Origin: Hyphomicrobiales bacterium
Lineage (GTDB): Bacteria; Pseudomonadota; Alphaproteobacteria; Rhizobiales; Rhizobiaceae
Assembly (NCBI GenBank): GCA_900472295.1
Contig: UCIA01000008.1
Location: 171,875 to 235,874, forward strand
Direction: 5' to 3'
DNA: 64,000 nucleotides
The notes beneath the pieces are model-generated. The model was given only the letters and a program-made list of their open reading frames with translations, did not search any database and had not been told where the DNA came from. Shown here in pieces: positions 8,984 to 17,284 of this stretch (position 1 is the first letter of the stretch; every line of letters begins with the position of its first letter). The translations under genes and the position numbers were made by a program.

Positions 8984-9183
8984 GTGCTTTTCTCCCTGGC
9001 GCTGCCGCGCCATTGATTGCGCGGACCGACACAGAAACTCACGACAAGCCTTCCTGTTCCCTGGCGAGTTTCATGCGGCGGCTAAGAAACGAAAGTATGA
9101 TGGCGTCGTTTGCCGAGGGTCAGTCGCAAGCCGCAGCGCGCATCGCGCAGGATGGCCCTGCGCCCTCTTTGCCTCGGCAGCGT

Positions 9184-10284
9184 CTAGGTGCGGCCGAACA
9201 TGCTATCCGGCACCACCACCAGCTTGCCGACGAAATCCTTGGCGATGAAGTCGGCCTGCGCCTTGTGGAAGTCGGACAGCCTGTAGACGCCGCCGACCAA
9301 CGGCCGGATCTTTTTCGCCTCGATGTAGCCGACGATACGGCGGAAATCAGCGCGCGTGCCCTGGCTTGAGCCGTGCAGTTGCAGCTGCTTGAGATACATG
9401 GTCCGGAGATCGAGTTGGACGACCGGGCCGGCGATTGCGCCGGCTGTGGTGTAACGGCCTTCAGGCCGCAGGATACGTAAGAGGTCGTTGAAGATGGCGC
9501 CACCGACGAGATCGGCGACCACGTCGATGGGCTGGCCGCCGGTCGCGTCGTTGACCGCTGCGGGCAGGTCGGCGACGCCACGGGTGATGACCGCCTCGGC
9601 GCCAATGTCGCGCACCGCCTGCTCCTTGCCCTTGCCGACGACGGCATAGGGAATGGCGCCACGCGCCCGCGCCAGCTGCACGATGCCGGAGCCGACGCCG
9701 CCCGAGGCGCCGGTGACGAGCACGCGTTCGCCGGCCTTGAGTGCGGCACGCTCCAGCATCTGCTCGCCGGTGAGGTAGGCGCAGCAGAAGGTAGCGAGTT
9801 CGATGTCGCTCATCTCGGTGTTGACGACATGGGCGTTCTCGGCCGGCACCGTCTGATATTCGGCATAACCACCATCGCGGCCATGGCCCATATAGTCGAT
9901 GTCGGCGAGTGAATCGTCGTCGCGGTTGTAGATCGAGAAATCGACCATCACCCGTTCGCCGATACGATCGTGCGAAACGCCTTCGCCGACGGCGGCAATG
10001 GTGCCCACCGTGTCGGTGCCCTGGATGCGCGGGAAGACAAGCGTGTTGCCTTGCCGCCGCCAGGTCGACACGGCGGCAGCATCTTCCTCTGTGCCATAGG
10101 CTCCCTGGCGTACCCAGACATCGGTGTTGTTCATGCCGCAAGCACTGACGTTGACCAGCACTTCACCCGGGGCGGGCACAGGCACTTTCACATCGGTACG
10201 GTAGACGAGTTTCTCCGGTCCGCCGTGCCCGGTGAGAAGCACGGCGGCCATGGTCGCGGGGAGGGACTTGGTCATGGCATTCAT
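9184..10284 (-). CDS. Zinc-type alcohol dehydrogenase/quinone oxidoreductase family protein
   Basis: A 366-residue medium-chain dehydrogenase/reductase. It has an N-terminal GroES-like domain (VPVPAPGEVLVNVSACGMNN) and an NAD(P)-binding motif VLVTGASGGVGSGIVQLA near residues 190-207. Catalytic-zinc ligands are not clearly present, so it may be a zinc-free reductase. It follows doeD by 8 bases on the same strand and so probably belongs to the ectoine-degradation operon. No enzyme of this kind is required in the published ectoine route, which makes a hydroxyectoine-related step a possibility (inference). Confidence 0.85.
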   Translation of the reverse strand: MNAMTKSLPATMAAVLLTGHGGPEKLVYRTDVKVPVPAPGEVLVNVSACGMNNTDVWVRQGAYGTEEDAAAVSTWRRQGNTLVFPRIQGTDTVGTIAAVGEGVSHDRIGERVMVDFSIYNRDDDSLADIDYMGHGRDGGYAEYQTVPAENAHVVNTEMSDIELATFCCAYLTGEQMLERAALKAGERVLVTGASGGVGSGIVQLARARGAIPYAVVGKGKEQAVRDIGAEAVITRGVADLPAAVNDATGGQPIDVVADLVGGAIFNDLLRILRPEGRYTTAGAIAGPVVQLDLRTMYLKQLQLHGSSQGTRADFRRIVGYIEAKKIRPLVGGVYRLSDFHKAQADFIAKDFVGKLVVVPDSMFGRT

Positions 10285-10292
10285 GATCGATC

Positions 10293-11672
10293 TCAGAGAT
10301 TGGCAAAAACGCTCTTCACCGCCTCGGCTGTTTTCGAAACGACGATGTCGGCTTCCTCACGGGTCAGGCAGAGCGGCGGTGCGAAGCCGAGTATGTCGCC
10401 CTGCGGCATGGCGCGGCCGATGACGCCGCTGGCAGCAAGCGCCGTCGCCACTTGCGGCCCGATCTTGAGCGAGGCATCGAAGAACACCCGGTCGTCCTTG
10501 TCGGCGACGAACTCGACCGCCGCCAGCATGCCGTCACCGCGCACATCGCCGACGTGTCTGTGGCCGCCAACGGCCTTGGCCAGCTCGGCGCGGAAATAGG
10601 CGCCGGTCTCGCCGGCATTTGTCACCAGATCCATCTCGTCGATCAGTTCGAGATTGGCGACACCCGCGGCAACGCAGATTGGATGCGCGGCATAGGTCCA
10701 GCCATGGCCGAGCGAACCGAGCTTGTCGGAGCCCTGCACCAGCACCTGCCACATCTTGTCGGCGACGATGACGCCTGACAGCGGCGCATAGGCCGAAGTC
10801 AGGCCCTTGGCGATGGTGATCAGGTCCGGCTTGATACCATAATGGTCGGAGCCGAACATGGTGCCGAGACGACCAAAGCCCGTCACCACCTCATCGGCGA
10901 CCAACAGCACATCATACTTCTTCAACACGGCCTGGATCTTTTCCCAGTAACCGGCCGGCGGCGGCACGATGCCACCGGTGCCGAGGATCGGCTCACCGAT
11001 GAAAGCAGCGACCGTTTCGGGGCCTTCGGCCAGGATCATCTCCTCCAGTCTGTCGGCGCAATGCTGCGAGAACTGCTCCTCGCTCATCGAGCGGTCGGCG
11101 CGGCGGAAATAGTACGGCGCTTCGGTGTGCAGAACAGGTGCGCGCGGCAGGTCGAAAGCGTTGTGGAACAGGTCGAGCCCGGTCAGTGATCCGGTCATCA
11201 CACCTGAGCCATGATAGCCGCGCCAGCGCGAGATGATCTTCTTCTTCTCCGGGCGGCCCAGCACATTGTTGTAGTACCAGATCAGCTTGATGTTGGTTTC
11301 GTTGGCGTCGGAACCGGAGAGGCCGAAATAGACCCTCGACATGCCTTTCGGCGCGCGGTCGATGATCATCTTGGCCAGCGTGATCGACGCCTCGGTGCCG
11401 TGACCGACATAGGCGTGGTAGTAGGCGAGGTTCTTTGCCTGGGTGGCGATCGCATCCGCGATCTTCTGGCGGCCATAGCCGACATTGACGCAATAGAGGC
11501 CGGCGAAGGCATCGATGCTCTTCTTGCCATTGTTATCCCAGACGGTGACACCTTCGCCGCCGGCCATGATGCGGGTCGGGCTCTCGCCCCGCGCATGCGT
11601 GCCCATATGGGTCGAGGGATGGAAGAAGTGGTCGCGATCCCAGGCGGCGAGTTCGTTGGATTGGTCGAGCAT
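10293..11672 (-). CDS. doeD: L-2,4-diaminobutyrate transaminase DoeD (class III aminotransferase)
   Basis: A 459-residue class III PLP aminotransferase. The PLP aspartate is in VLLVADEVVTGFGRLG (Asp about 260) and the Schiff-base lysine in LITIAKGLTSAYAPL (Lys about 289). SGSDANETNIKL marks the phosphate-binding region. By sequence alone it is an omega-aminotransferase related to GABA and putrescine enzymes. Its place directly after doeC and divergent from enuR-ehu-eut identifies it as DoeD (called Atf in Sinorhizobium), which converts diaminobutyrate to aspartate semialdehyde. The gaps are 33 bases from doeC and 8 to the dehydrogenase. Confidence 0.88.
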   Translation of the reverse strand: MLDQSNELAAWDRDHFFHPSTHMGTHARGESPTRIMAGGEGVTVWDNNGKKSIDAFAGLYCVNVGYGRQKIADAIATQAKNLAYYHAYVGHGTEASITLAKMIIDRAPKGMSRVYFGLSGSDANETNIKLIWYYNNVLGRPEKKKIISRWRGYHGSGVMTGSLTGLDLFHNAFDLPRAPVLHTEAPYYFRRADRSMSEEQFSQHCADRLEEMILAEGPETVAAFIGEPILGTGGIVPPPAGYWEKIQAVLKKYDVLLVADEVVTGFGRLGTMFGSDHYGIKPDLITIAKGLTSAYAPLSGVIVADKMWQVLVQGSDKLGSLGHGWTYAAHPICVAAGVANLELIDEMDLVTNAGETGAYFRAELAKAVGGHRHVGDVRGDGMLAAVEFVADKDDRVFFDASLKIGPQVATALAASGVIGRAMPQGDILGFAPPLCLTREEADIVVSKTAEAVKSVFANL

Positions 11673-11705
11673 TCTTTTGGACTCCTTGAGAGGTGGCCGG
11701 ACGGA

Positions 11706-13199
11706 CTATGCGACGTCCAGGCAGAGATACTTCAGATTGGTGAAAGCTTCGAGCCCGTGGCGCGAGCCTTCGCGGCCGATGCCGGATTGCTTGACGCCGC
11801 CAAACGGGATCGGCGCTCCGGTGATCTTGACGCGGTTGATGGCGACCATGCCGAAGTCGAGCGCCCGGCCCATGCGCTGTTGGCGGGCGCCGTTCTCGGT
11901 GACGACATAGGCGACCAGACCATATTCGGTGGCGTTGGCGCGGGCGATGACCTCGTCCTCGCTGTCGAAGGGCGTGACGGCAGCGACCGGGCCAAAGGTT
12001 TCCTCGCGCATGATCAGCGCCTCGTCGCTGACGTCGGCCAGCAACGTCGGCTGGTAGAACAGCGGCCCAGCCTGATGTCGTTTGCCGCCGCTAAGGCAAC
12101 GCGCGCCATGAGCGATGGCATCGGCAACCTGCTCCTCGACCTTGATGACGGCGCGCTCATGCATCAGTGGCCCGATGTCAGTTCTGTCGGCAAGCCCGTT
12201 GCCGGTGCGCAGCGCCTCGATGCATTTGGCGAAGGCGGCGCAGAAGCGATCGTAGATCGGTCGCTGGACATAGATGCGGTTGGCGGCCAGGCAGTCTTGG
12301 CCTGACGTGGCGAACTTGGCGTCGATGGCAATGCCCACGGCCTTGTCGATGTCCGCATCGGCAAAGATGATTAGCGGCGCGTGGCCGCCAAGCTCCATCA
12401 CCAATCGCTTCATCGTCGGTGCACTCTGGGCGGCGATCAGCCGGCCGATTTCGGTCGAACCAGTAAAGCTCATGGCGCGGACGCGCGCATCCTCGCACAT
12501 GCGGCCGACGATCGTCGCGGCCTTGCCGGTGACGATGTTGAAGACACCGGCGGGCAGACCGGCGCGCTCGCCAAGTTCAGCCAGCGCCAGCGCCGACAGC
12601 GGCGTTTCCGAGGAGGGATGCGCGACGATGGTGCAGCCGGCAGCAAGAGCGGCCGCTGCCTTGCGGGTCAGCATGGCGGATGGGAAATTCCACGGCGTGA
12701 CGACACCGATGACACCAAGCGGCTCGCGCCTCACCATCATCTCCGCATTCGGCAGATAGCTGGTGACGCTCTCGGCGTTCAAGCGCTTGGCTTCCTCGGC
12801 ATACCATTCGACGAAGGAGGCGGCATAGTCGATCTCGCCGAGCGATTCCTGCAGCGGCTTGCCCTGCTCGAGCGTCATCAGCAGAGCGAGATCGTCTTCC
12901 GCGGCAATGATCAGCTCAAACCATTTTCGCAGGATTTTGGAACGCTCCTGCGGCAACAAGGAGCGCCAGCCTGGAAAGGCGCAGGCAGCGGCATCGATTG
13001 CCTTTGTCGTTTGCTGTGCGTTGAGTGCTGCGACGAAGGCAACCGTGGTGCCGGTGGCCGGGTCGGTGACCTCGAAACTTTCCGCGACCTCGCTTGCCGT
13101 CCAATGTCCATCGACATAGGCGAGTTCGCGCAGCAGCCGGCGATCGGTGAGACGGTCGAGCGCTTCGTGGCGATGCGAGCGGGCGAAATGCGCGGACAT
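11706..13199 (-). CDS. doeC: Aspartate-semialdehyde dehydrogenase DoeC (SSADH-like)
   Basis: A 497-residue aldehyde dehydrogenase of the succinate-semialdehyde type. The oxyanion Asn is in VVTPWNFPSAM, the general-base Glu in MELGGHAP (about 269) and the catalytic Cys in SGQDCLAANRIYV (about 303). In ectoine clusters this gene (ssd/doeC) oxidises aspartate semialdehyde to aspartate, the last dedicated step. One oddity is that the cofactor-contact motif normally written KPS/KPA reads AHPSSETP, so the conserved lysine is replaced by histidine. First gene of the minus-strand operon, preceded by GAGAGA repeats. Confidence 0.9.
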   Translation of the reverse strand: MSAHFARSHRHEALDRLTDRRLLRELAYVDGHWTASEVAESFEVTDPATGTTVAFVAALNAQQTTKAIDAAACAFPGWRSLLPQERSKILRKWFELIIAAEDDLALLMTLEQGKPLQESLGEIDYAASFVEWYAEEAKRLNAESVTSYLPNAEMMVRREPLGVIGVVTPWNFPSAMLTRKAAAALAAGCTIVAHPSSETPLSALALAELGERAGLPAGVFNIVTGKAATIVGRMCEDARVRAMSFTGSTEIGRLIAAQSAPTMKRLVMELGGHAPLIIFADADIDKAVGIAIDAKFATSGQDCLAANRIYVQRPIYDRFCAAFAKCIEALRTGNGLADRTDIGPLMHERAVIKVEEQVADAIAHGARCLSGGKRHQAGPLFYQPTLLADVSDEALIMREETFGPVAAVTPFDSEDEVIARANATEYGLVAYVVTENGARQQRMGRALDFGMVAINRVKITGAPIPFGGVKQSGIGREGSRHGLEAFTNLKYLCLDVA

Positions 13200-13254
13200 G
13201 GTCGAGGCCTCCCGGTTCGGATTGATGCGGGAAGACTATCGGCCACCGGCAGAC

Positions 13255-13325
13255 AGAGAGACTGTTTGCCTGCCTTTCGGTAGAGAGACTCTCTCTATTT
13301 CGATGCCTCGGGAGACAATCTCTCC
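13255..13325. promoter_or_regulatory. Repeated GAGAGA-type sites upstream of doeC
   Basis: The 9-mer AGAGAGACT occurs at 13255-13263 and again at 13282-13290, where it extends into the palindrome AGAGAGACTCTCTCT (13282-13296). A third related inverted repeat, GGAGA/TCTCC, lies at 13311-13325. Spacing is about 27-29 bases, near 2.5 helical turns. The array is 56-126 bases upstream of doeC, between it and the asnC stop, so it is a candidate operator for the adjacent Lrp/AsnC protein, which typically binds phased multiple sites. Confidence 0.45.
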
Positions 13326-13328
13326 GGC

Positions 13329-13820
13329 CTAGGCCGAGGTCGGCAACAGGTCGGCGACGGGAAGCACGGTCTCTTCCTTCACCGTCTTGGTGACGATGTA
13401 GGTGAAGTAGCGGTCGATGCCGATCTCGCGCTCAAGCAGGCCGTCGACCAGGCGCTGGTAGGCATCGATGTCGCGCGCCATAACCTTAACGACGTAGTCA
13501 ACGCCGCCGCCTACCGACCAGCAGGCGACGATCTCGGGGATATCGCGGATGACGCGTTCAAAACGGTCGAAATCGGCCTGGCGATGGCTGGCCAGCGTCA
13601 CCTCCATCAGCACGGTGGCGACCGGCGCCACAACGCGCATGGCGATCCTGGCGTGATAGCCCGAGACGATGCCGGCTTTCTCCAGCTTGCGCAGCCGTAT
13701 CCAGCACGGCGTCGGCGACAGGCCGACCTTGTCGGCCAGCGCCAACTTGGTGATGCGTCCGTCGTGCTGGATGGCGTCGAGGATTCTGAGGTCGATCGCG
13801 TCGAGTTTCGCTGATGTCAT
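13329..13820 (-). CDS. Lrp/AsnC-family regulator of ectoine catabolism (DoeX/AsnC)
   Basis: A 163-residue Lrp/AsnC regulator. The N-terminal winged helix-turn-helix is LDAIDLRILDAIQHDGRITKLALADKV split over residues 5-31, with the recognition region LSPTPCWIRLRKLEKAG. The C-terminal RAM ligand domain includes IVACWSVGGGVDYVVKVMA. The start at 13820 (MTSAK) is preferred over 13880 because family proteins begin just before the HTH and it leaves about 80 bases of promoter space to divergent enuR. In ectoine clusters this gene is the feed-forward regulator asnC/DoeX; ligand specificity is inferred from context. Confidence 0.88.
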   Translation of the reverse strand: MTSAKLDAIDLRILDAIQHDGRITKLALADKVGLSPTPCWIRLRKLEKAGIVSGYHARIAMRVVAPVATVLMEVTLASHRQADFDRFERVIRDIPEIVACWSVGGGVDYVVKVMARDIDAYQRLVDGLLEREIGIDRYFTYIVTKTVKEETVLPVADLLPTSA

Positions 13821-13902
13821 AGGCGTCCGCTTTTTGTCGGCATCACCATGACGGCGCATTATTTCGATTGTCAATTGCACTGATTTCGATCTCTAATAAG
13901 TC

Positions 13903-15288
13903 ATGACATTGTGGCAACCCGACCCCGCGCTCCTTCGCCGGCCAGCCTATCAATCGCTGGCCGACCAGTTCGCGCGCGCCATCCATGACGGGCGGCTGGT
14001 CAATGGCGCCCGGCTGCCGACGCATCGCCGGCTGGCCGACGATCTGAAACTGTCGGTGCAGACCGTCAGCCGCGCCTATGAGGAATTGATCCGGCGTGGC
14101 CTGATCTCGGGTGAGATCGGCCGCGGCAGCTTTGTCCAGACGCAGCGCCGCGAGCCGGAGCCGCCCTACCTGCCGGAGCGCCTTGGCGAGGTCATCGATC
14201 TGTCGATCCTGAAGCCGGTTTGCGAGCCGATGCATCTGGAGCGGCTCAAGCAGGCGTTGGGATGGCTGGCCGAAAATCTGCCGTCAAGTTCGGCGCTGTC
14301 GTTCCGGCCCAACATGGTGTTCCCGCGCCACCGCGCGGTGGCGGTGGACTGGCTGAAACTTTGCGGGCTGGATGTCTCCGCGCAGAACATCAGCCTGACC
14401 AACGGCGCCACTGCCGGCATGACGGTGGCATTGATGAGCGTGGCGCCGCCGGGCTCGACCGTCGCCACCGAGGCCATCGGCCATCACACGCTGGTGCCGC
14501 TGGCGCGCTATCTCGGCTTCAACCTCGTAGGCCTGCCAATCGACGGCAACGGCCTTATCCCCGAGGCGCTGGACGAGGCCTGCCGGCTCACCGACATTCG
14601 CGCGGTGTTCGTGCAGCCATCGGTGATCAACCCGACGGCAACGCTGATGGACGCAAGGCGGCGCGAAGAGATCGCCGCGGTCGCGCGCAAGCACGACATC
14701 GCCATCATCGAGAACGATGTGCTGGGTCCCCTGGTCGAGGACCGGCCACCGCCGGTCGCGGCTTTCGCGCCGGAGCGCACCCTTTACGTCACATCCTTCA
14801 CCAAGATCACCGTGCCTGGCCTGCGCATCGGCTACCTCGCAGCGCCAGATCGCTACGTCGCCGCCGTTGCCAACCGCCATCTGGTGTCGAATTGGATGGC
14901 AACGCCGCTGGTGGCCGAGATCGCCACCAAATGGGTGACCGACGGCACTGCGATGGAGCTCGTGCGCTGGCAGCGCGCTGCCTTGCGGCGGCGCCAGGAT
15001 ATCGCCGCCGAGGTGCTGGCCGGCGTCGACTATCGCGCCCGGCGCGACGGGCTGCATGTCTGGCTGCAACTGCCCGCCGACCGTGCCGAGGAGAGCTTCG
15101 TCGCCCAGGCGCGCCTGCAAGGCGTGGCGATCGCGCCCGGCACGTCCTTCCGCATTTCCGAAGCGCCTTGGCATCCGGCGGTGCGTATCTCGCTGGGCTC
15201 GACCACCGAGGGGGAACTGCGCGCCGGCCTCGGCGTTGTCACCAAGCTGCTGCTTGGCGATCCGGAGCATCTGCTGCTCGCAATCTGA
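13903..15288 (+). CDS. enuR: MocR/GntR-type ectoine regulator EnuR
   Basis: A 461-residue MocR protein. It has an N-terminal GntR winged helix (residues about 15-80; LPTHRRLADDLKLSVQTVSR is the HTH) fused to an aminotransferase-fold domain. The PLP lysine is in TSFTKITVPGLRIGY at residue 301, and the PLP pocket also shows LTNGATAGM and VFVQPSVINPTA. EnuR is the known repressor of ectoine catabolic genes; PLP forms a Schiff base with this lysine, and pathway intermediates such as N-acetyl-diaminobutyrate relieve repression. Position between asnC and ehuA matches clusters of other alphaproteobacteria. Confidence 0.92.
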   Translation: MTLWQPDPALLRRPAYQSLADQFARAIHDGRLVNGARLPTHRRLADDLKLSVQTVSRAYEELIRRGLISGEIGRGSFVQTQRREPEPPYLPERLGEVIDLSILKPVCEPMHLERLKQALGWLAENLPSSSALSFRPNMVFPRHRAVAVDWLKLCGLDVSAQNISLTNGATAGMTVALMSVAPPGSTVATEAIGHHTLVPLARYLGFNLVGLPIDGNGLIPEALDEACRLTDIRAVFVQPSVINPTATLMDARRREEIAAVARKHDIAIIENDVLGPLVEDRPPPVAAFAPERTLYVTSFTKITVPGLRIGYLAAPDRYVAAVANRHLVSNWMATPLVAEIATKWVTDGTAMELVRWQRAALRRRQDIAAEVLAGVDYRARRDGLHVWLQLPADRAEESFVAQARLQGVAIAPGTSFRISEAPWHPAVRISLGSTTEGELRAGLGVVTKLLLGDPEHLLLAI

Positions 15289-15325
15289 GCGGAAATTGCC
15301 CTGAAATTGTGCGCCGTCGGAAATA

Positions 15326-15357
15326 TTGTCATGAGTTTATTTTCCCAATTGACATGA
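15326..15357. promoter_or_regulatory. Candidate promoter/operator of the ehu-eut-doe operon
   Basis: Two related 9-mers, TTGTCATGA (15326-15334) and TTGACATGA (15349-15357), lie 55-90 bases before the ehuA start. A third core, TCATGACA, is at 13901-13908 across the enuR start codon. The shared TCATGA core suggests EnuR autoregulation plus operon control. TTGACA motifs at 15349 and 15359 could serve as -35 boxes, but no convincing -10 was found. Confidence 0.35.
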
Positions 15358-15412
15358 TTTGACACGTTCCGCATCGTTAAGGGCACAGGCTTCTCCAGCA
15401 GGGGAAATTCAT

Positions 15413-16198
15413 TTGTCCACACCCATCATCAAGGTCGACGCCATTTCGAAGAGCTTCGGCTCGTTCAAGGTGCTGAACGGCCTGTCGATGCAGGTCATGC
15501 CCGGCGAGAAACTGGCGCTGATCGGCCCGTCGGGTTCCGGCAAGACGACCATCCTGCGCATCCTGATGACGCTGGAGAAGATCGACGGCGGCCATATCCA
15601 GATCGATGGCGAGCAGCTCTACCACATGGAGCGCAACGGCCAGTTGCTGCCCGCCGACGAGCGCCATCTGACCAAGATGCGGCAGAAGATCGGCATGGTG
15701 TTCCAGCTGTTCAATCTCTTCCCGCACAAATGCGTCATGGACAATGTCACGCTGGCGCCGATGCTGACCAAGGGCACGCCGCGCGCCGCCGCCGAGAAGC
15801 GGGCGATGGAGCTGCTCGATATGGTCGGCATGGCCGACAAGGCGAAGGCGATGCCGGCGCAACTGTCTGGTGGCCAGAAGCAGCGCGTGGCGATTGCCCG
15901 TGCGCTGGCTTTGTCGCCGAAGATCATGCTGTTCGACGAGGTGACCTCGGCGCTCGATCCGGAACTGGTCGAGGAGGTGATGAACGTCATGCGCAAGCTT
16001 GCCGCCGAGACCGACATGACGATGCTGCTGGTCACCCACGAGATGGGCTTTGCCCACGACTTCGCCGACCGCGTGCTGTTCTTCGACCGCGGCAGGATCG
16101 TCGAGGAAGGCAAACCCGACGAGATTTTCCGCCATCCAAAGCAGGAGCGCACGCAAGGCTTCCTGAAAAAGATCATCGCGGCCGGACATCGTGTGTGA
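15413..16198 (+). CDS. ehuA: Ectoine/hydroxyectoine ABC transporter ATPase EhuA
   Basis: A 261-residue polar-amino-acid-type ABC ATPase. Walker A is GPSGSGKTT, the Q-loop lies in IGMVFQLFNLFPH, the signature is LSGGQKQR, Walker B is IMLFDEVTSALD, and the H-loop is LLVTHEMG. TTG at 15413 is taken as the start: AGGGGA lies 8 bases upstream and the protein then begins STPIIKVDAISKSFG as in the family. A farther in-frame TTG at 15359 has no ribosome site. First gene of the ehuABCD-eutABC-doeAB transcript. Confidence 0.92.
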   Translation: MSTPIIKVDAISKSFGSFKVLNGLSMQVMPGEKLALIGPSGSGKTTILRILMTLEKIDGGHIQIDGEQLYHMERNGQLLPADERHLTKMRQKIGMVFQLFNLFPHKCVMDNVTLAPMLTKGTPRAAAEKRAMELLDMVGMADKAKAMPAQLSGGQKQRVAIARALALSPKIMLFDEVTSALDPELVEEVMNVMRKLAAETDMTMLLVTHEMGFAHDFADRVLFFDRGRIVEEGKPDEIFRHPKQERTQGFLKKIIAAGHRV

Positions 16199-16207
16199 CC
16201 GCTTTGC

Positions 16208-16225
16208 GGGGCGGAAGACCGCCCC
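16208..16225 (+). promoter_or_regulatory. Intercistronic stem-loop between ehuA and ehuB
   Basis: Perfect 7-bp GC stem (16208-16214 with 16219-16225) closed by an AAGA tetraloop, 39 bases before the ehuB start. No T-run follows, so it is more likely an mRNA processing or stabilising element than a terminator. Confidence 0.5.
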
Positions 16226-16263
16226 AGACAAAACCAAGACAAGAAAACAAGGAGTTGGGAACA

Positions 16264-17115
16264 ATGAAGAAACTTGGCATTCTGGCCGGCGTCGCCGGTC
16301 TTGCACTGACGGCGGTGCTCGCCGCCTCAAACGCAGGCTCGGCCGATGACAGCAAGCTCGAGCAACTGAAGGCACAGGGCTTTGCCCGCGTCGCCATCGC
16401 CAACGAGCCGCCCTATACGGCGGTCGCCGCCGACGGCAAGGTTTCGGGTGCTGCGCCCGATGTGGCGCGCGAGGTCTTCAAGCGTCTTGGCGTTGGCGAC
16501 ATCGTTGCGTCGATCTCCGAGTATGGCGCCATGATCCCCGGCCTGCAGGCCGGCCGCTTCGACGTCGTCACCGCCGGCCTGTTCATGAAGCCGGAGCGCT
16601 GCGCCGCCGTCGTCTATTCCGAACCGGTGCTGTGCGACGCCGAGGCGCTGCTGGTGAAGAAGGGCAATCCGAAAGGCTTCAAGAGCTATGAGGACATCGC
16701 CAAGGACACCAGCGCCACCGTCGGCGCGCCTGGCGGCGGCACCGAGGAGAAGCTGGCGCTCAATGCCGGCGTGCCGCGCGAGCGCGTCATCGTCGTTCCG
16801 GACGGCCAGAGCGGTCTGAAGATGCTGCAGGATGGCCGCATCGACGCCTATTCGCTGCCCGTCCTGTCGATCAATGACCTGGTCAAGAAGGCCAACGATC
16901 CGAACCTCGAAGTCATCGCCCCAGTGGTCGGCGCGCCGGTCTATTGTGACGGCGCCGCCTTCAAGAAGGGCGATGAGGCGCTGCGCGACGCCTTCGATGT
17001 CGAATTGGCGAAGCTGAAGACGTCCGGCGAGTTCGCCAAGATCATCGAGCCCTACGGCTTCTCGGCGGCGGCAGCGATGTCGACGACGCGAGACAAACTC
17101 TGCGCCGCGAAGTGA
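16264..17115 (+). CDS. ehuB: Ectoine/hydroxyectoine-binding protein EhuB
   Basis: A 283-residue periplasmic solute-binding protein (SBP_bac_3). The signal peptide is MKKLGILAGVAGLALTAVLA with cleavage near residues 25-28. EhuB-type ligand-pocket segments are present: RVAIANEPPYTAV, SISEYGAMIPGLQ and VTAGLFMKPERCA, supplying aromatic residues and an arginine as in the Sinorhizobium protein, where a phenylalanine occupies the PPY position (from memory). C-terminal YCDGAAFKKGDEALRDAF is also typical. AAGGAG precedes the ATG. The gene is flanked by a stem-loop upstream and a large palindromic element downstream. Confidence 0.95.
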   Translation: MKKLGILAGVAGLALTAVLAASNAGSADDSKLEQLKAQGFARVAIANEPPYTAVAADGKVSGAAPDVAREVFKRLGVGDIVASISEYGAMIPGLQAGRFDVVTAGLFMKPERCAAVVYSEPVLCDAEALLVKKGNPKGFKSYEDIAKDTSATVGAPGGGTEEKLALNAGVPRERVIVVPDGQSGLKMLQDGRIDAYSLPVLSINDLVKKANDPNLEVIAPVVGAPVYCDGAAFKKGDEALRDAFDVELAKLKTSGEFAKIIEPYGFSAAAAMSTTRDKLCAAK

Positions 17116-17124
17116 GGAAAAAGA

Positions 17125-17249
17125 CCCCCTCATCCGGCCCTTCGGGCCACCTTCTCCCCGTTGGGGAGAAGAGTCTGGCGCCGATGCTGACAGTCTCCTC
17201 TCCCCTCGGGGAGAGGTCGGCCGAGCGTAGCGGAGGCCGGGTGAGGGGG
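17125..17249. repeat. Palindromic intergenic element between ehuB and ehuC
   Basis: Outer arms of 15 bp (17125-17139 and 17235-17249, one G-T mismatch) enclose three internal hairpins: 17136-17148, 17151-17171 and 17197-17216. This multi-hairpin pattern with CCCCTC/GAGGGG ends is a dispersed element common in Mesorhizobium-type genomes (from memory). It sits inside the operon with no gene of its own. Confidence 0.75.
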
Positions 17250-17284
17250 GGTCGACCAGACGTCCAGACCGGACAGTTCATCAA

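Noticed and set aside
10293..13199. GABA degradation genes (gabT/gabD)
   Set aside because: Enzyme families fit, but the adjoining AsnC, EnuR and ehu-eut-doe genes place them as doeD/doeC of ectoine breakdown.
14220..15362. 380-codon plus-strand frame overlapping enuR
   Set aside because: Frame-shifted copy of enuR coding sequence with compositional bias and no domain; enuR has intact HTH and PLP motifs.
17125..17249. Rho-independent terminator ending the operon after ehuB
   Set aside because: No T-run follows, the element has dispersed-repeat architecture, and ehuC/ehuD are needed with ehuB.
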